From Oegoconia quadripuncta (taxonomy: Eukaryota > Arthropoda > Insecta > Lepidoptera > Autostichidae), in assembly GCA_949316235.1 (NCBI GenBank), contig OX438744.1:37010778-37074777 (forward strand): DNA of 64,000 bases, written 5' to 3'. Every line of letters starts with the position of its first letter. Position 1 is the first letter of the stretch. The position numbers were made by a program, and so were the translations under genes. A model generated the notes under the pieces. The model searched no databases. It had not been told where the DNA came from and saw only the letters and a list, made by a program, of their open reading frames with translations. This document shows, one piece after another, positions 21,063 through 31,865 of this stretch.

Positions 21063-22029
21063 CAAAACACCAATTAAACATTAATTATTGTCATCTGAAC
21101 AACTCACACAAGTTACATTTCAATTCAAAATTGAGTTTCAAGATTTGTTAGTTACAAGTGAAACTAATAATAAAAATAATAACAAAACGTTGACATGAGT
21201 TCAAACATTTGTAATGAAATCTGAAACAAAATTTTATAAAGGAAAAACATAGGTTACATAATTTTTTTATTAATAATTAAATAAGGTTTTATTTCAAGCT
21301 ATGACATTGAAAGTAATTTGATACGTATCCGACACGCACTTAGCCTGTTGTTAGCTTTTTCTAGTAGAAATCTTAAAAAAAAAATATATAGAAATCTAAT
21401 ACTGTAATTGAAATAATACATGTATCACTTACCTGGACAATGGACACAGTTCCTAGCGGAGCGACAAGCTCTGAGGAAATTTACATACATTTCAATAAAA
21501 CTAGATACTAGCGCTTAGTTACTTAGAAAAATGCCGTAATGTTACCGGGAATCGAACCTAGATTTCCCGATAAAAATATTCCGGTTTAGGTTGTCCTGCG
21601 GCGCAGTTCACACGTACTGACATGCCTGGCACTCTCGTGTGAACCTGAATACATACTCAGGACAGACTTAGGTAGTAGCTATTCAGATGTCCCGAGGAAT
21701 TGACACTTTTCGGATTTTGTCCCGCTATTGAAAAACACCTAACCCTTTGGCAAAAAGTACTTATTATTTTTATTATCATCGTTACTAATCTACCACCCCC
21801 TATTTGGCATCCTCTCTCTAAAGCAACTGTTAAACAGCACTATAAGAAATGGCTATAAGAACTTCTAAAGATGTATGTATAGTCATAGTAGCGGTAGCGA
21901 TTATATTGAGTGACATATCGTGACACTTCGTCACTAACAAAATACCTTTTAATTATGCATAACAGTTTATATTTAAGATTATAATATTTTATATTATATA
22001 AATCTATAATAATCTCAATGCCTACCATG
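21063..22029. other. No clear feature
   Basis: CCGGGAATCGAACCTAGATT at 21547-21566 looks like the complement of a tRNA-type B-box and may mark a decayed SINE. Otherwise unrecognised AT-rich sequence. Confidence 0.35.
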
Positions 22030-22285
22030 ATTGTAGTTCCTCACGACAACTCATCCTACATGGGTGCGACAGAAAACCAGCACCTCGCTTCTCGAGCGAA
22101 GCATTATGCTGAGTCGTTACCCATTCCCTACTGCGGCACACAAAGCAATATTAATGCAAATCATAGCCGACTTATTTTGTTACTTCTTAATAGCTCTTAA
22201 CAATGTGATTTCTAATAATGTAAATTGTAATGTACTTAGTGTTATGTGTTTTAAGTAGTGAATAAACTATTTTCTTTCATATCTA
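22030..22285 (+). mobile_element. Possible LINE 3' end
   Basis: CAGCACCTCGCTTCTCGAGC and CCATTCCCTACTGCGG are followed by a long AT-rich tail and AATAAA at about 22261. The arrangement resembles the 3' end of a retroposed LINE, with no coding sequence I can assign. Confidence 0.3.
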
Positions 22286-22349
22286 TCTTCATCTTTGTCT
22301 ATTAGTATCTCCTTAATTTTGAGTACATAACTTTTAAGATTGTTCTATT

Positions 22350-22425
22350 GCTCCTAGCGGGAATAGAACCCGCGACCTCTAGAAAGCGGTCAGAATCTAA
22401 CCACTCCACCAAACAAGTCGTCGCG
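22350..22425 (-). mobile_element. SINE-B head fragment
   Basis: Minus strand: GACTTGTTTGGTGGAGTGGT (A-box region) and GCGGGTTCTATTCCCGCTAG (B-box region). Only the tRNA-like head is present. Confidence 0.65.
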
Positions 22426-22839
22426 ATGACCAGATAACTAGTGTATTTTGCTGACACTATTTACTATTCAAGATTCAATTCTTCCGTCATCAGCTGGTAA
22501 TCGGTATATTTATGCCAACTGAATGAGAAAGGAAGTTGTGTCATACAATTTGTGACGGTTATCAAGTTAACGATGGCTAACGTGTACTGTAATACTTTAT
22601 GAAATACTTAGATGCATCTAAAGGATTAAGCAAACAGACGTAAATGTATTTTCCTTTTATATGTAGAATGGTATACATACATACCTATGGACTCGGCGTG
22701 TGACTTTTTATTGCTAAAACGGGGATAGATGACGATTAACGAATGAAGAACAAAACGACAAAATGAAATGAATTTAAGTAAAATGAAACCGCTAAAAACA
22801 TTTGCGGTATGGGATAGCACTTGACCTAAATCACATCTG

Positions 22840-23322
22840 ATGATTCAGTTCAATGCATTGCATTTATGTTGGATACGTGTGATTCTGTTATGGGGAAATG
22901 CCGCGGACTTAAATTATATTTTTGTTCTGCAGAAACGAGCGGTTCGTGCGATCTACAAGTTAAGCTCCCGGGTATCTCTGAGGAATAAATTTCAGGAACT
23001 CAATATTATATTAACTTTGGCATCGCAATATATTTACGAAAACTTAATGTACGTAAGAAAGAATCTGTATTTGTTTAGGAAAAATAGTGAAATACACAAT
23101 TATAATACAAGACATAAAAATAAACTTGCTGTCCATAGCAGTCGCTTACACAAAGTCACTAAATCATTCAAGAGACAATGTATACGCTTTTACAATAAGG
23201 TTCCGGTAGATATTCAAAATTTGCCTTTAAATAAATTTAAAACAACCATTAAACGGAAACTATGTGCCAAAGGCTATTATAAAATTTCTGACAATCTGGA
23301 TGATAAGAATTCGTGGACATGA
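22840..23322 (+). CDS. LINE reverse transcriptase C-terminus, 5'-truncated ORF
   Basis: An uninterrupted 160-codon ORF. From about residue 16 it reads LLWGNAADLNYIFVLQKRAV and continues through YIYENLMYVRKN, HNYNTRHKNKL and RFYNKVPVDIQNLP to the stop. These are the thumb and C-terminal motifs of CR1/jockey-group non-LTR reverse transcriptases (YG..LWG...VF.LQKRA.R, Y..R....L, YN.LP..I). The catalytic palm with YADD and the endonuclease are absent, so it cannot act alone. The first residues, upstream of about 22855, come from flanking DNA that includes a SINE-A scrap, so the ATG is fortuitous. It is the best-preserved coding piece in the window and therefore among the younger LINE copies. Confidence 0.75.
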   Translation: MIQFNALHLCWIRVILLWGNAADLNYIFVLQKRAVRAIYKLSSRVSLRNKFQELNIILTLASQYIYENLMYVRKNLYLFRKNSEIHNYNTRHKNKLAVHSSRLHKVTKSFKRQCIRFYNKVPVDIQNLPLNKFKTTIKRKLCAKGYYKISDNLDDKNSWT

Positions 23323-23575
23323 ACCGCTCGGCATTATCGAGTATATTTTATTCTTATTTTCCTTTGTCGAATCATAAATTTTACAATTAGGTATTTCAAA
23401 TTGTATTTGTATTGACTTATTTAAAAAGAGCAACCCTGGAGTTTCTTGCTCGTTCTTCTCTGGGGAGACTGTCTAGGGAATGAGCGATAACTGTATGTCA
23501 TGACGATTTCAAATGTTATACTTATAACTTACGAAATAAAAACATTTTTGATTTGATTTGATTTGACTTAAAAAT
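22845..23575 (+). mobile_element. 5'-truncated LINE with TTGATTTGA tail
   Basis: Coding end plus a 3' UTR with AAAAGAGCAACCCTGGAGTT and TTCTTCTCTGGGGAGACTG. AATAAA is followed by ATTTGATTTGATTTGA repeats at 23538-23566, the probable 3' terminus. Relatives: 18254-18626, 33890-34245, 55991-56529 and 61710-61800. All are 5'-truncated. Confidence 0.75.
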
Positions 23576-23649
23576 GTTTATAGATATCAAACGTAAACCC
23601 TGCTAGGGCACAGAAATTCAATTTAAAAATGCATGCACATAGATATGTG

Positions 23650-23980
23650 TACCGGATGTTTTTTTTTACCGTAAGGAAATAAGTAAGGCATAAGAAGTTA
23701 ATGACATAGGCAGATTTTTTTCAAACCATCATTGATTAAAGCGTTGTGTCATTTGACGGTCGCGTTTGTAGCCTATTCCATAATTACATCATTAAATTAA
23801 AATAATAAAAAAAAACTTGGTGATAATATGAGGTCCTAATGAATTTCGCATGATAGGAACCCTATACGAATCAGGCCAGCCGCATATCAAAATCCAGTCG
23901 GCGCGTGCGAAGATTATGGTTTTGAAAAGAAAAAAATTAAACTACCTATGCCAATAACTAATATTTCACTTACGTAAAAT
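23650..23980 (-). mobile_element. MITE-S, minus orientation
   Basis: The right end TACCGGATG...CCGTAAGG and left end CTATGCCAATAACTAATATT are both present, with the interior (TGACGGTCGCGTTTGTAGCC, TCGCATGATAGGAACCC) in reverse order to 40844-41173. Its far edge is interrupted by a SINE-A. Confidence 0.75.
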
Positions 23981-23987
23981 GGGGGTT

Positions 23988-24317
23988 TAACCGCCTCCGT
24001 GGCTCAATGTAAACAACATTGGGTTTACGATTCGGAGGTCGCGGGTTCGATCCCCAGCGGGGTACATGTTTAAGTACTCGGTTTGGTTGGTGGTAGGGCA
24101 TTTTAAATGTCCGCCTGGCTAGCTATCACCATCTTATCTAAATCTGCCGCCAAGCTGCAATGTTAATAGCATTGTCGTGTTCCGGTTGTCAGAGATAAGA
24201 TAGCCAGTCCCCCAAATGTGTTGGGGTTTCCGGGTCAGTACGCTTCCATCTTCGACCTCATCTTCACTTAACATCAGGTGTGATTGAGGGCAAGTACCAA
24301 CCCGTTATGCATAAAAA
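23988..24317 (+). mobile_element. SINE-A, full-length with target duplication
   Basis: The head CCGCCTCCGTGGCTCAATG, B-box GGTTCGATCCC, complete body and A tail are present. AAAATGGGGGT at 23977-23987 is repeated at 24318-24328, giving an 8-11 bp target duplication (the A run blurs one side). This is the best-preserved SINE-A in the window and lies at the edge of MITE-S. Confidence 0.9.
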
Positions 24318-24452
24318 AAAATGGGGGTAAACGATAATTACTAAAATAAATTGTAAATTAAATGACTTCCAGTAAAATTTTATTGCTATTTATATAATAA
24401 TAAATGTAAAAGTACCAATTTCATTGTAATATAATTAACACGTTACCCATTC

Positions 24453-24456
<4 letters not shown>

Positions 24457-24484
<28 letters not shown>
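24457..24484 (+). repeat. Poly(A) run, 28 bases
   Basis: Uninterrupted A run. May be the tail of an unrecognised retroposed sequence just upstream (24330-24456). Length is likely to vary between individuals. Confidence 0.8.
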
Positions 24485-24485
<1 letters not shown>

Positions 24486-25543
24486 ATAACCATAGTCAGT
24501 AACAGAGTCTTTAATTGGCATAAGTTTGGTATTAGTTTTCTGTATAAGAATTTGTATAAATAAACAGATCGAACACATCCTGGATAAAACATGGGATACT
24601 TTTTATCATATATTTTCAGATTTATATAAACTTTTCAACTAAAAAGCGCACTATAAGTTTTGCATCTGTTTTTACTAATACATTTATAACATCTTTCCTG
24701 GTAGTTACATCATTATCTCTTATAAAATATACAAAGAACCGAAGTCATGAAAATAAACCAAGAGCATTCTCACTGAGCACAGCTACACTGAGAGCGCAAT
24801 TTTTCTAAGCTAACTGTAATACGGGATCCGATCGTAGGATGGATATCATGTAACAGTTAGTAAACCCGACTTATTCAATTTGTTGCTAAGTACAGTCGAC
24901 AGCATGGCGACCGCAACCAGTGTACGCTGGTCGCGTAACGCTACCGGAAATGTGAACGCAGGGAGACCTGCTTATACTGGAATTGGTGACGATTGTCATG
25001 CGGCCGCGTGTACATTATTAGCTGTATATAAATGAAACACAGATAATACGGCATTCCATACAAACTTTCAAGTCCAAACTTTCCGAAATAAATAAACCGA
25101 TTCTAATGACACTTTATACGTATACAGGCTACATAGACCTAAAAAGTTTATAGAAAATGCTTTCAAAATATCGAATTTAAAAGAATATATTGCTTTTTCT
25201 GTTACTATGTAAGACTTAAAATTACTCTAATGTAATTTCTACTTTTTAAATCTATGTAGGTGCTTTAGGCGTATAACTTGGATTTCAAAGTTTGTGTGGA
25301 ATATCGTGCAGGATAAACATAGGAGTAATTTCCAGTGCAAATATTACTTAAATAACAATATGTGTTTAAAAACCAAAAAACCCGGCAACATATTTTGCAT
25401 TTCACGGCCGCCATGTTGAATTTTTTACCATAAAATGTATCTAATGACAGTCCAGACATCAAAACGAATCTAATGACACTATGCACTTCGGTCACGCTGT
25501 TCAGGCTACATGAGGTAATTTAGAAATTTATATACATACATTG
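24485..25543. other. No clear feature
   Basis: A moderately CpG-rich part lies at about 24780-25010, and CTGTATATAAATG at 25022-25034 resembles a TATA box. There is no ORF or initiator to support a promoter. Minus ORF 25265-25495 has no known family. Confidence 0.35.
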
Positions 25544-26005
25544 TACCGCATGAGTTTTTAAAAAAAATAAAGCATATTAGGTTTTTTTTTTTATATGAGA
25601 GGGCGGCAAACCAGCATGCGGGTCACCTGATGGAAAGCAATCACCGCCGCCCATGGACACCCGCAACACCAAATGGGTCACAGATGCATTGCCGGCCTTT
25701 GAGGAAGGTGTAGGCTCGTTTCTTGAAGGTTCCAATGTCGTACTCGTTCGGGAATACCGCTGCCGGAAGTCCGTTCCACAGAGTGGTCGTACGTGGTAAG
25801 AAGTTTCTTGAGAAACGTACAGTGGTAGACTTCCACTCATCCAGATGATACAGATCATAGGTAAGTGAAATAGAAGTTATTGGCATAGGTATTTTTTTTT
25901 TTATAAACGCACGCGCCGGCCTTACTTTGATATTCGATTGGCGTGATTCTTAGGGTGCCTGTCATGCGAAATTAATTTGGAAATCACATTTTCTCCAGGT
26001 TTTCT
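25544..26005 (+). mobile_element. MITE-S interrupted by a LINE tail
   Basis: The left end TACCGCATGAG...GCATATTAGG (25544-25581) and the continuation AGGTAAGTGAAATAGAAGTT (from 25859) are adjacent in intact copies such as 40844-41173. Here they are separated by the LINE at 25583-25857. The right end is lost at a SINE-B head. Confidence 0.8.
25583..25857 (-). pseudogene. CR1/jockey-type LINE tail nested in MITE-S
   Basis: The minus frame reads [20 protein letters not shown], then [15 protein letters not shown] and [13 protein letters not shown], ending GVAGVHGRR with a stop at 25641-25643. Poly(A) appears as a T run at 25583. TAGGT flanks it on both sides (25578-25582 and 25858-25862), a short target duplication. 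The 81-codon ORF that continues to 25886 begins in MITE sequence. There is a Cys (RQCICDPF) where the other copies have Arg. Confidence 0.85.
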
Positions 26006-26007
26006 TT

Positions 26008-26072
26008 ACGCGACCCGCGACCTTTTGGTATAGCAGCAGAATTACTAACCACTACACCAAACATGTCCTGAT
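26008..26072 (-). mobile_element. SINE-B head fragment
   Basis: Minus strand: CATGTTTGGTGTAGTGGTTA and CAAAAGGTCGCGGGTCGCG. The tRNA-like head only, with a damaged B-box, joined directly to MITE-S. Confidence 0.65.
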
Positions 26073-26319
26073 TTGAGTTCAATGAAACGAAAACTATGAT
26101 TAATTCCTGGTCATTTTAATAGTTTACAAACTAGATCGACGCTGCTATTGTCTCATTTTTCCAGCAATCTATCTGTTTTAGACTTATTATCTAAACATTG
26201 ACCATTGTTCTTGTAGTTTCACTGTGGAAATATTGCCTGAAAATTGGTACTTCACTTTATTTGTTATGGCTTAAACTTGGTCCGTCCTATCTGGTATAAT
26301 TTCGTCATCATCGTAACTG

Positions 26320-26420
26320 TTCATCCTGGTCGGGTGGTTAGGTACATCTGCTGTAACATAGAAAACCCTGGGTTTGATTGAGGGTCAATAAATGAGAAAT
26401 CTGCAGAGACGTTGGCGGTA
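26320..26420 (+). mobile_element. Possible tRNA-headed SINE
   Basis: TGGTCGGGTGGTTAGGTAC resembles an A-box and CCTGGGTTTGATTGAGGGT a degenerate B-box. No second copy in this window, so the call is weak. Confidence 0.3.
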
Positions 26421-26474
26421 TACAATGTCAGAGGATAAATTTCAGACCTCCCTGAACAGATAGCATCAACAACC

Positions 26475-27235
26475 AAGAACTGTTATTTTAAAATGAATAT
26501 ATGCTTTATTTACAACACACCTCCGCACTTTATTAAATGATTCACAAAATCCGAAAATGTAAGTTTGTTTTCTTTGACTAAACGCATATGTAGGTATGTA
26601 TATCTACACGTAGAGGGAATGCACACAGACATAACGATGCACTATGTGAGATGCATCACATAAACCACTGTTTGGCCGCCGTGCCAAAAAACACAAAGGC
26701 ATATCTTGTGGGATTGATAAGTCTTGATACTTAAAGAAATTTTCTGGAGTCGAACTAAATCCGACTGTGGTCATTTACCGCTCAGCGATATTCAGCCTGT
26801 AAAGTAATTCTTTTCATTATTTATACCTTGTTTTCTTAAATTGCAATTATAACAACAAACAAAAAAACAACTTTTTAGTTTCTTGATCATTTTAGAAAAA
26901 ATGTTTTTTATTCCATGAAATAAAAAAAATATATTTGATTTTTTGGCTTTCGGCATGAATTGTCGATTTTCGACTTCAAACTTTGTACAATTTTTACGAC
27001 GAGAATATTAAATTGGATAAAATAGATATTCCATAGATATTTATCTACATAGTTTATATTTCCTTAATGCTTAGAGCAAACACTTTTAAAAACAGAGAGC
27101 CCTATAGAGGGCAGTGCTTCGGTTTAGTAATGACTGGTTGAATGCAATGGAGAAATGTTGCCAGTCTTTTGGACATGTTTACTTTGGTGCTTTGCTTAGA
27201 ATGCGGGCTGCTAAGATATGGAGAAAGAGAGGAAC
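26475..27235. other. No clear feature
   Basis: AT-rich. TCGAACTAAATCCGACTGTG with ACCGCTCAGCGAT at about 26752-26790 may be a decayed tRNA-like SINE head on the minus strand. Otherwise unrecognised. Confidence 0.3.
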
Positions 27236-27239
27236 TCGT

Positions 27240-27367
27240 CGTCGTCGGTGTTGACCGAATCATACAATCTGTGGATCTCCGAGTTCAGAGTGAATAGATA
27301 TTTACTGGAATCGCGTGCATCATCTACTACATTCTCCCTTTCCATCAAGCGTGATTATATTGAGGCT
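27240..27367 (+). pseudogene. CR1/jockey-type LINE, last codons
   Basis: The plus frame reads SVLTESYNLWISEFRVNRYL, then RASSTTFSLSIKRD and a stop. Comparison with 7122-7232 (VFPESYNLGAFKSKVN) shows the same end, diverged at many codons but without frameshift. Confidence 0.6.
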
Positions 27368-27856
27368 TAATGTTTTCGTCCAATGGCTACTTTCAACGAT
27401 ATCTATTTTTCTTAACTAGGTGTGTAGGCAACAGGAAAAATCAAAGAAATAGACCCTCATACTTACACAGATACTCGTACCTCTACATATCCCTATAGAT
27501 ACTCCCGAAAAACAAGGAAAATAATTTGTTGCTTTAAGTGACCTAAAAAGTATCAAGATGTATCGTACAGAGTAGCCAAGGGATAAAAACTGGGTACCGC
27601 AAAAATAGAACGGCGAAAAATGAACATAACAGCGCTTTCATTAGGTCTCTGCTCGGTGCCAAACCGCATCAGTGTGTGTACACCTTTACGGATTTCTACA
27701 ATGTCGTACAGCCTTTACTACTTCTACCCCATTTGTCTTTCTTTTATTTGTTTATTCAGGAAAACAACAGCTTATTACAAAAGTGACGTATTACAAAATA
27801 TGTGACTAAAACTATCGCCAATTACAGTTATCCATAGGTTTTTTTATTTTTTATTT

Positions 27857-28177
27857 TTATGCACGACCTGTTCATACTTGACCTCAATCACACCTGATGT
27901 TAAGTGAAGATGAGGTGGAAGGTGGAAGCGTACTGACCCGGAAACCCCAACACATTTGGCGGACCGGCTATCTTATCTCTGACAACCGGAACACAACAAT
28001 GCTATTAACATTGCTGCTTGGCGGCAGATTTAGATAAGATGGTGGTAGCTGACCAGGCGGACATTTAAAATGCCCTACCACCAACCAAATCGAGTACTTA
28101 AACATGTACCCCGCTGAGGATCGAACCCGCGACCTCCGAATCGTAAACCCAATGTTGTTTACATTGTGCCACGGAGG
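27857..28177 (-). mobile_element. SINE-A, full-length
   Basis: The complete body and tRNA-like head (CCTCCGTGGCACAATGTAAA, GGTTCGATCCTC) are present on the minus strand, with one change in the A-box (TGGCTC to TGGCAC). A tail at the left. Confidence 0.85.
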
Positions 28178-28283
28178 ATATTTCTTGTATATTATATACT
28201 CACGATCCCGTATGACAAATAGAATATATTCTGACACGTATTTTTTGGATTAATGACGGGTTATGCCACCTGATGGATAGTAA

Positions 28284-28468
28284 ATGCCCTTTAAATGTTC
28301 GCCTATCTAGCTACCACCATCTTTGTTGTGTTCCGGTTGCCAGAGATAAGATAGCCAGTCCTTAAATAAGATCGGGTTTCCTCAGTACGCTTTCACCTTC
28401 GGCCTCATCTTCATTTAACATCAGGTGTGATTGATATCGAGTACTCAAAGGTTGTGAAAAAAAAAAAA
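28284..28468 (+). mobile_element. SINE-A, headless
   Basis: AAATGTTCGCCTATCTAGCT, GGTTGCCAGAGATAAGATAG and CATTTAACATCAGGTGTGAT, with an A tail. Opposite orientation to 27857-28177, so the two form an inverted pair about 110 bp apart. Confidence 0.75.
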
Positions 28469-29089
28469 GTAACAAATCTATATCCATCGTATATACTGTC
28501 TCCCAATTACTCAATGTTGTATGTGTAATGTAAAAAATGTATAATTAGTATTGGTTTGAAAATTTACATAGTCATAAAAAGAAGCATCCCAATTTCGCAA
28601 GAGCAGAGTGCGCTAAATCGTTTTTTATAATCAAATGCACACCCGCATTGAAGCCAAGTGCAGTAGGTGTACAAAAATACCTACTAAAATTCAAGGTTGG
28701 ATCTGGCAAAAATAACGCGTTGCATTCCCGATGCGTCTCTCTGATCACGGGAAACGCATCCCAGCGTGCACTTCATATTTTTATATCAAGGTTTTGTTAA
28801 GATTTAGGCGTATTTACTCTATTTTGCAGAGCTCTGTGAGTGCTCTATCTGATATCTCACGTGTTACTGTTCCTATCCCTAGGATGGTGTCTTCTTCTTT
28901 TACTTGACACCGAAAGAAATAGTTTCAAAATCTCTTAGTTGTCACAGGGATATTGACTTCCTGTGTACCTTCTACCAGCTGTCTTGCGATAACGACAATC
29001 AGGTGTCTCAACTGTGTAATAATACCTGATTATTTGTGTCCTGAGATGAGTTTAAATATAATTTTCTGTCTTTCTAAATAATGAGGAGT

Positions 29090-29304
29090 ATTCTGATTTC
29101 ACCTGTGCATTTCCATCAGAGGTGCGCTCTGGAAGAAGGCCTCATCCACGTTTCTGGAACGCCCGTTGTGCAACTGTTGCATACTCTTCGCGAACCCTCC
29201 TTTTGCGTACGTGCGAGTTATAGAATGATCCCTACAACGTTTTTCCTGAAATATATGACATCGGGTTCTTCAAGGAGCTGGTGAAAGGAATACAATTTTA
29301 TTAA
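29090..29304 (+). pseudogene. CR1/jockey-type LINE end with Trp-to-stop change
   Basis: In one plus frame, TAG AAT GAT is followed by PYNVFPEIYDIGFFKELVKG and a stop at 29302-29304. The family motif is WNDLP..VFPE.YDI..FK, so the Trp codon has become TAG and part of LP is lost. Upstream sequence (29090-29220) is probably from the same element but frames are broken. Confidence 0.6.
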
Positions 29305-29560
29305 TTCCATCACCAGTTTATTCATTTTTAACAATACATCCTGCGCTGAACGCTCGACCTTCTAGGTTTTACAGAATACGCACATTCACACATAAGTATT
29401 GAAATTTTACCAAATACCTACCTATATGATACCTTCTCGTGTCTAACTTTTTATGGTTTATCACTTGCAGTTGTTTTTGAGTTGATTTTAGATATAGATT
29501 TTTGCTTTGGTTAATTTTAGTTAATGTTGAAATTTATTTATAGAGTAATAGTAATTAATT

Positions 29561-29599
29561 CCTACTACTACTACTACTACTTGGGGGGGGGGGGGGGGG
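29561..29599 (+). repeat. CTA repeat followed by 17-base G run
   Basis: Six CTA units at about 29562-29580, then TT and 17 consecutive G at 29583-29599. The G run is unusual in AT-rich DNA and prone to sequencing error. Confidence 0.85.
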
Positions 29600-29875
29600 A
29601 CCGAATATCAGCAATTTGCTGAGTCCCTACCTTTTCATCACAGTTTGACTTAATTTATTATCAATTAATTACTTGTTAAATTAACTTTGTGGTGAATAAA
29701 TACCATCTATTATTATTACAAAAGATCAGTGCTGCAGCATCTTCATGTACTGTTTTAGCTTGAATAGAGGTGGACTTTACTGTTGTTATGACAGGCCTTC
29801 CTCAGATAATGAATGGATTGGCTCTCGGCCCCTATCCTCACACCTGATACAAAGGAAGTGCGATTCCTTTGCGAA

Positions 29876-30105
29876 TACAGAACCTTGAATTACTCGATCT
29901 GGTCAATCGCTATGAGAGTTTTACAGAGTGAATTTTATTTCTAATTACATAACCTATCGATGCATGTAATTTATATCAGTAGCAGACTAAAAGAAATTCT
30001 CCATTTACCTGTCGTTCAAAGTAGAGTTGGAAGATACAGAACCTTGCTTTATGGTCTGAACAATCGCTGCGAGAGTGTTGCAAGAGTTGAATTTCGTTAC
30101 TATCT
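29876..30105 (+). repeat. Diverged direct repeat of about 68 bp
   Basis: ATACAGAACCTTGAATTACT at 29876 and ATACAGAACCTTGCTTTATG at 30036 each begin a stretch with CAATCGCTATGAGAGT or CAATCGCTGCGAGAGT. The second copy reads RTLLYGLNNRCESVARVEF. A tandem piece of an unrecognised, probably LINE, sequence. Confidence 0.45.
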
Positions 30106-30544
30106 ACACGAATTGTCAATCTATATACTTAAGATTCGTTCATAGCTGTGTTGCAAAACTATTTGAAGGCATTTTTTTCACTTCTGTTTACAGTCTTATC
30201 ATCTCTGTGACAGGAAAATGGGGTGCTACCAATTATTTTCAAATTCAAATCACAAATACTAATATTCTTAATTACTGATTAATTTCTCAGCATAGCTGCT
30301 ACAAAAATCCTTCAGCATAATATGGAAAGCACTTGTATTATCTTTAAAACTTGATTTACCTCCTCTTCATTTAACATCAAATAAGCTTACCAAGCAAACT
30401 TAGCAAGAAATTTGTACTTTTGTACTTTTGTAATTATTTTTAGATATATTCATATTATTTTAAACGGTTTGAGTTATGTAGAAGACAGCACAAGATGTTT
30501 GTGGATTACTTCACTGGATAGCAATGTTTTTCCTCTGGATAAGG

Positions 30545-30690
30545 AAAGAATAAGTCCCCAACCCGCATTGGGCCAGCGTGGTGGACCACGGCCCATACTC
30601 CTTCATATACGAGGGAAGACCTATATCCCTGCAGTGAGATGTTTACGGGCTGATGATGATAAGAAAAGAATAATTTGCTTGGTCACCCAT
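30545..30690 (+). mobile_element. SINE-C, 3' part
   Basis: GTCCCCAACCCGCATTGGGC, CAGCGTGGTGGACCACGGCC and CCCTGCAGTGAGATG match the 3' part of the minus-strand copy at 3595-3911. Ends in TGATGATGATAAG. Head missing. Confidence 0.65.
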
Positions 30691-31140
30691 GGTATCGACA
30701 AGTCTCGACAGTACAGATAGAAATTATACTGTATTATAAGGGCGTCTTTTATGATTCATGTTTTTTTATATGAAAACAACGGCTTCGTTTACAAAAATAA
30801 GCTAACTCCTACATCATCTCTGGCGGGAAATCATACATTAAAAATAGGAGTGGCTAAACCGACACGCCTAGGCGAATAAATAAAATTCGAAAATAGAATG
30901 AGCTTCCTGCGATTCGGATTCTAAATTTAAATTTAAAAATGGCCGGCGGTAGCGGCGCGGCCGCAAATTTGTGCATAAAACTGCATCGTGCGCATTAACC
31001 GATCTAAACATTAAAAATAGAATTTGCTTGTTAGGCTTAATGTACATGGTATGGCGTTACGGGAAGTTGCATACGCAACACGGGATGTCGCGTTACACTT
31101 CACGCGACACTACACTAGCATCTGTCATATATTGTTAAAT

Positions 31141-31192
31141 ATTAATCTAGATCTAGATTAATCTAGAATCAGGTAGATGTAAAATCTACCTG
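31141..31192. repeat. Two adjacent palindromes
   Basis: ATTAATCTAGATCTAGATTA plus AT (31141-31162) is a perfect 22-bp palindrome. Eight bases further, CAGGTAGAT and ATCTACCTG (31170-31178, 31184-31192) form a 9-bp stem with a 5-base loop. They lie just upstream of an RTE fragment. Confidence 0.8.
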
Positions 31193-31241
31193 TAAACTAC
31201 TGTAACGATAGTAACGATAATAAGAGGAAAAACGAAAAGAA

Positions 31242-31469
31242 AAGTTGAAAGGAAATCGTTTGGCTTGGTATGGATATGTTATAAGGAGGGATGAAACGCA
31301 TGCTACTAAGAGAGTGATGAATATGGATGTTGATGTTTGGAAAGGAAGACCACGGAATAGATGGATGGATTGTGTGAGGGGTGACACGTAAGAAAAAGGC
31401 GTGAATGATGAGGTAACGGTTGTTAGAAGAGATTGGAAGAAAAAGACGTACTGCGCCGACCCCAAGTAA
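31242..31469 (+). pseudogene. RTE-type LINE C-terminus, one in-frame stop
   Basis: The plus frame reads KLKGNRLAWYGYVIRRDETH, RVMNMDVDVWKGRPRNRWMD, CVRGDT, a stop, then EKGVND and WKKKTYCADPK with the terminal stop at 31467-31469. WYG...RRDE, RVMNMDVD, GRPR.RW.D and KKKTYCADPK are hallmarks of the end of insect RTE-clade polymerases. A single TAA after CVRGDT disrupts it. An ATG-like TTATTATGATAG tail follows. Confidence 0.75.
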
Positions 31470-31865
31470 ATTGGGACTAGGGCAAGAAGATTATTATGAT
31501 AGCAACGATAATAAATTTAAAAAATCCATGAGAACTTAGCACACATGCAGTTACGTAACGTAACACGATACGTATTCTCAACACTCCAACCGTGTGCACT
31601 CTGCCTTGCCAACGCCAGATTGCCTTCTTTCAGTCAGTTAAAATAAACATGGCGGATATTTCCCAGCTCTTTCCATTGCACTCTATGTTGTGCATGTCTG
31701 CACAAATGTGTGGTGTAGTCTGAATCTGATTATAGAACAGCAGATTTGTACGTGTGATTCGTGTCGTTTTTCACTTGCCAATCAAAGATAATTCGTATAT
31801 TTTTGTGAATTATGGTCCCTGTTTTAAGCTTCTGTTACAGAAAACCTTGGCCTGGTTAATTATTT

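Noticed and set aside
29081..29284. 67-codon plus ORF as a gene
   Set aside because: It is a shifted frame over a LINE end; the neighbouring frame gives the family motif VFPEIYDIGFFK.
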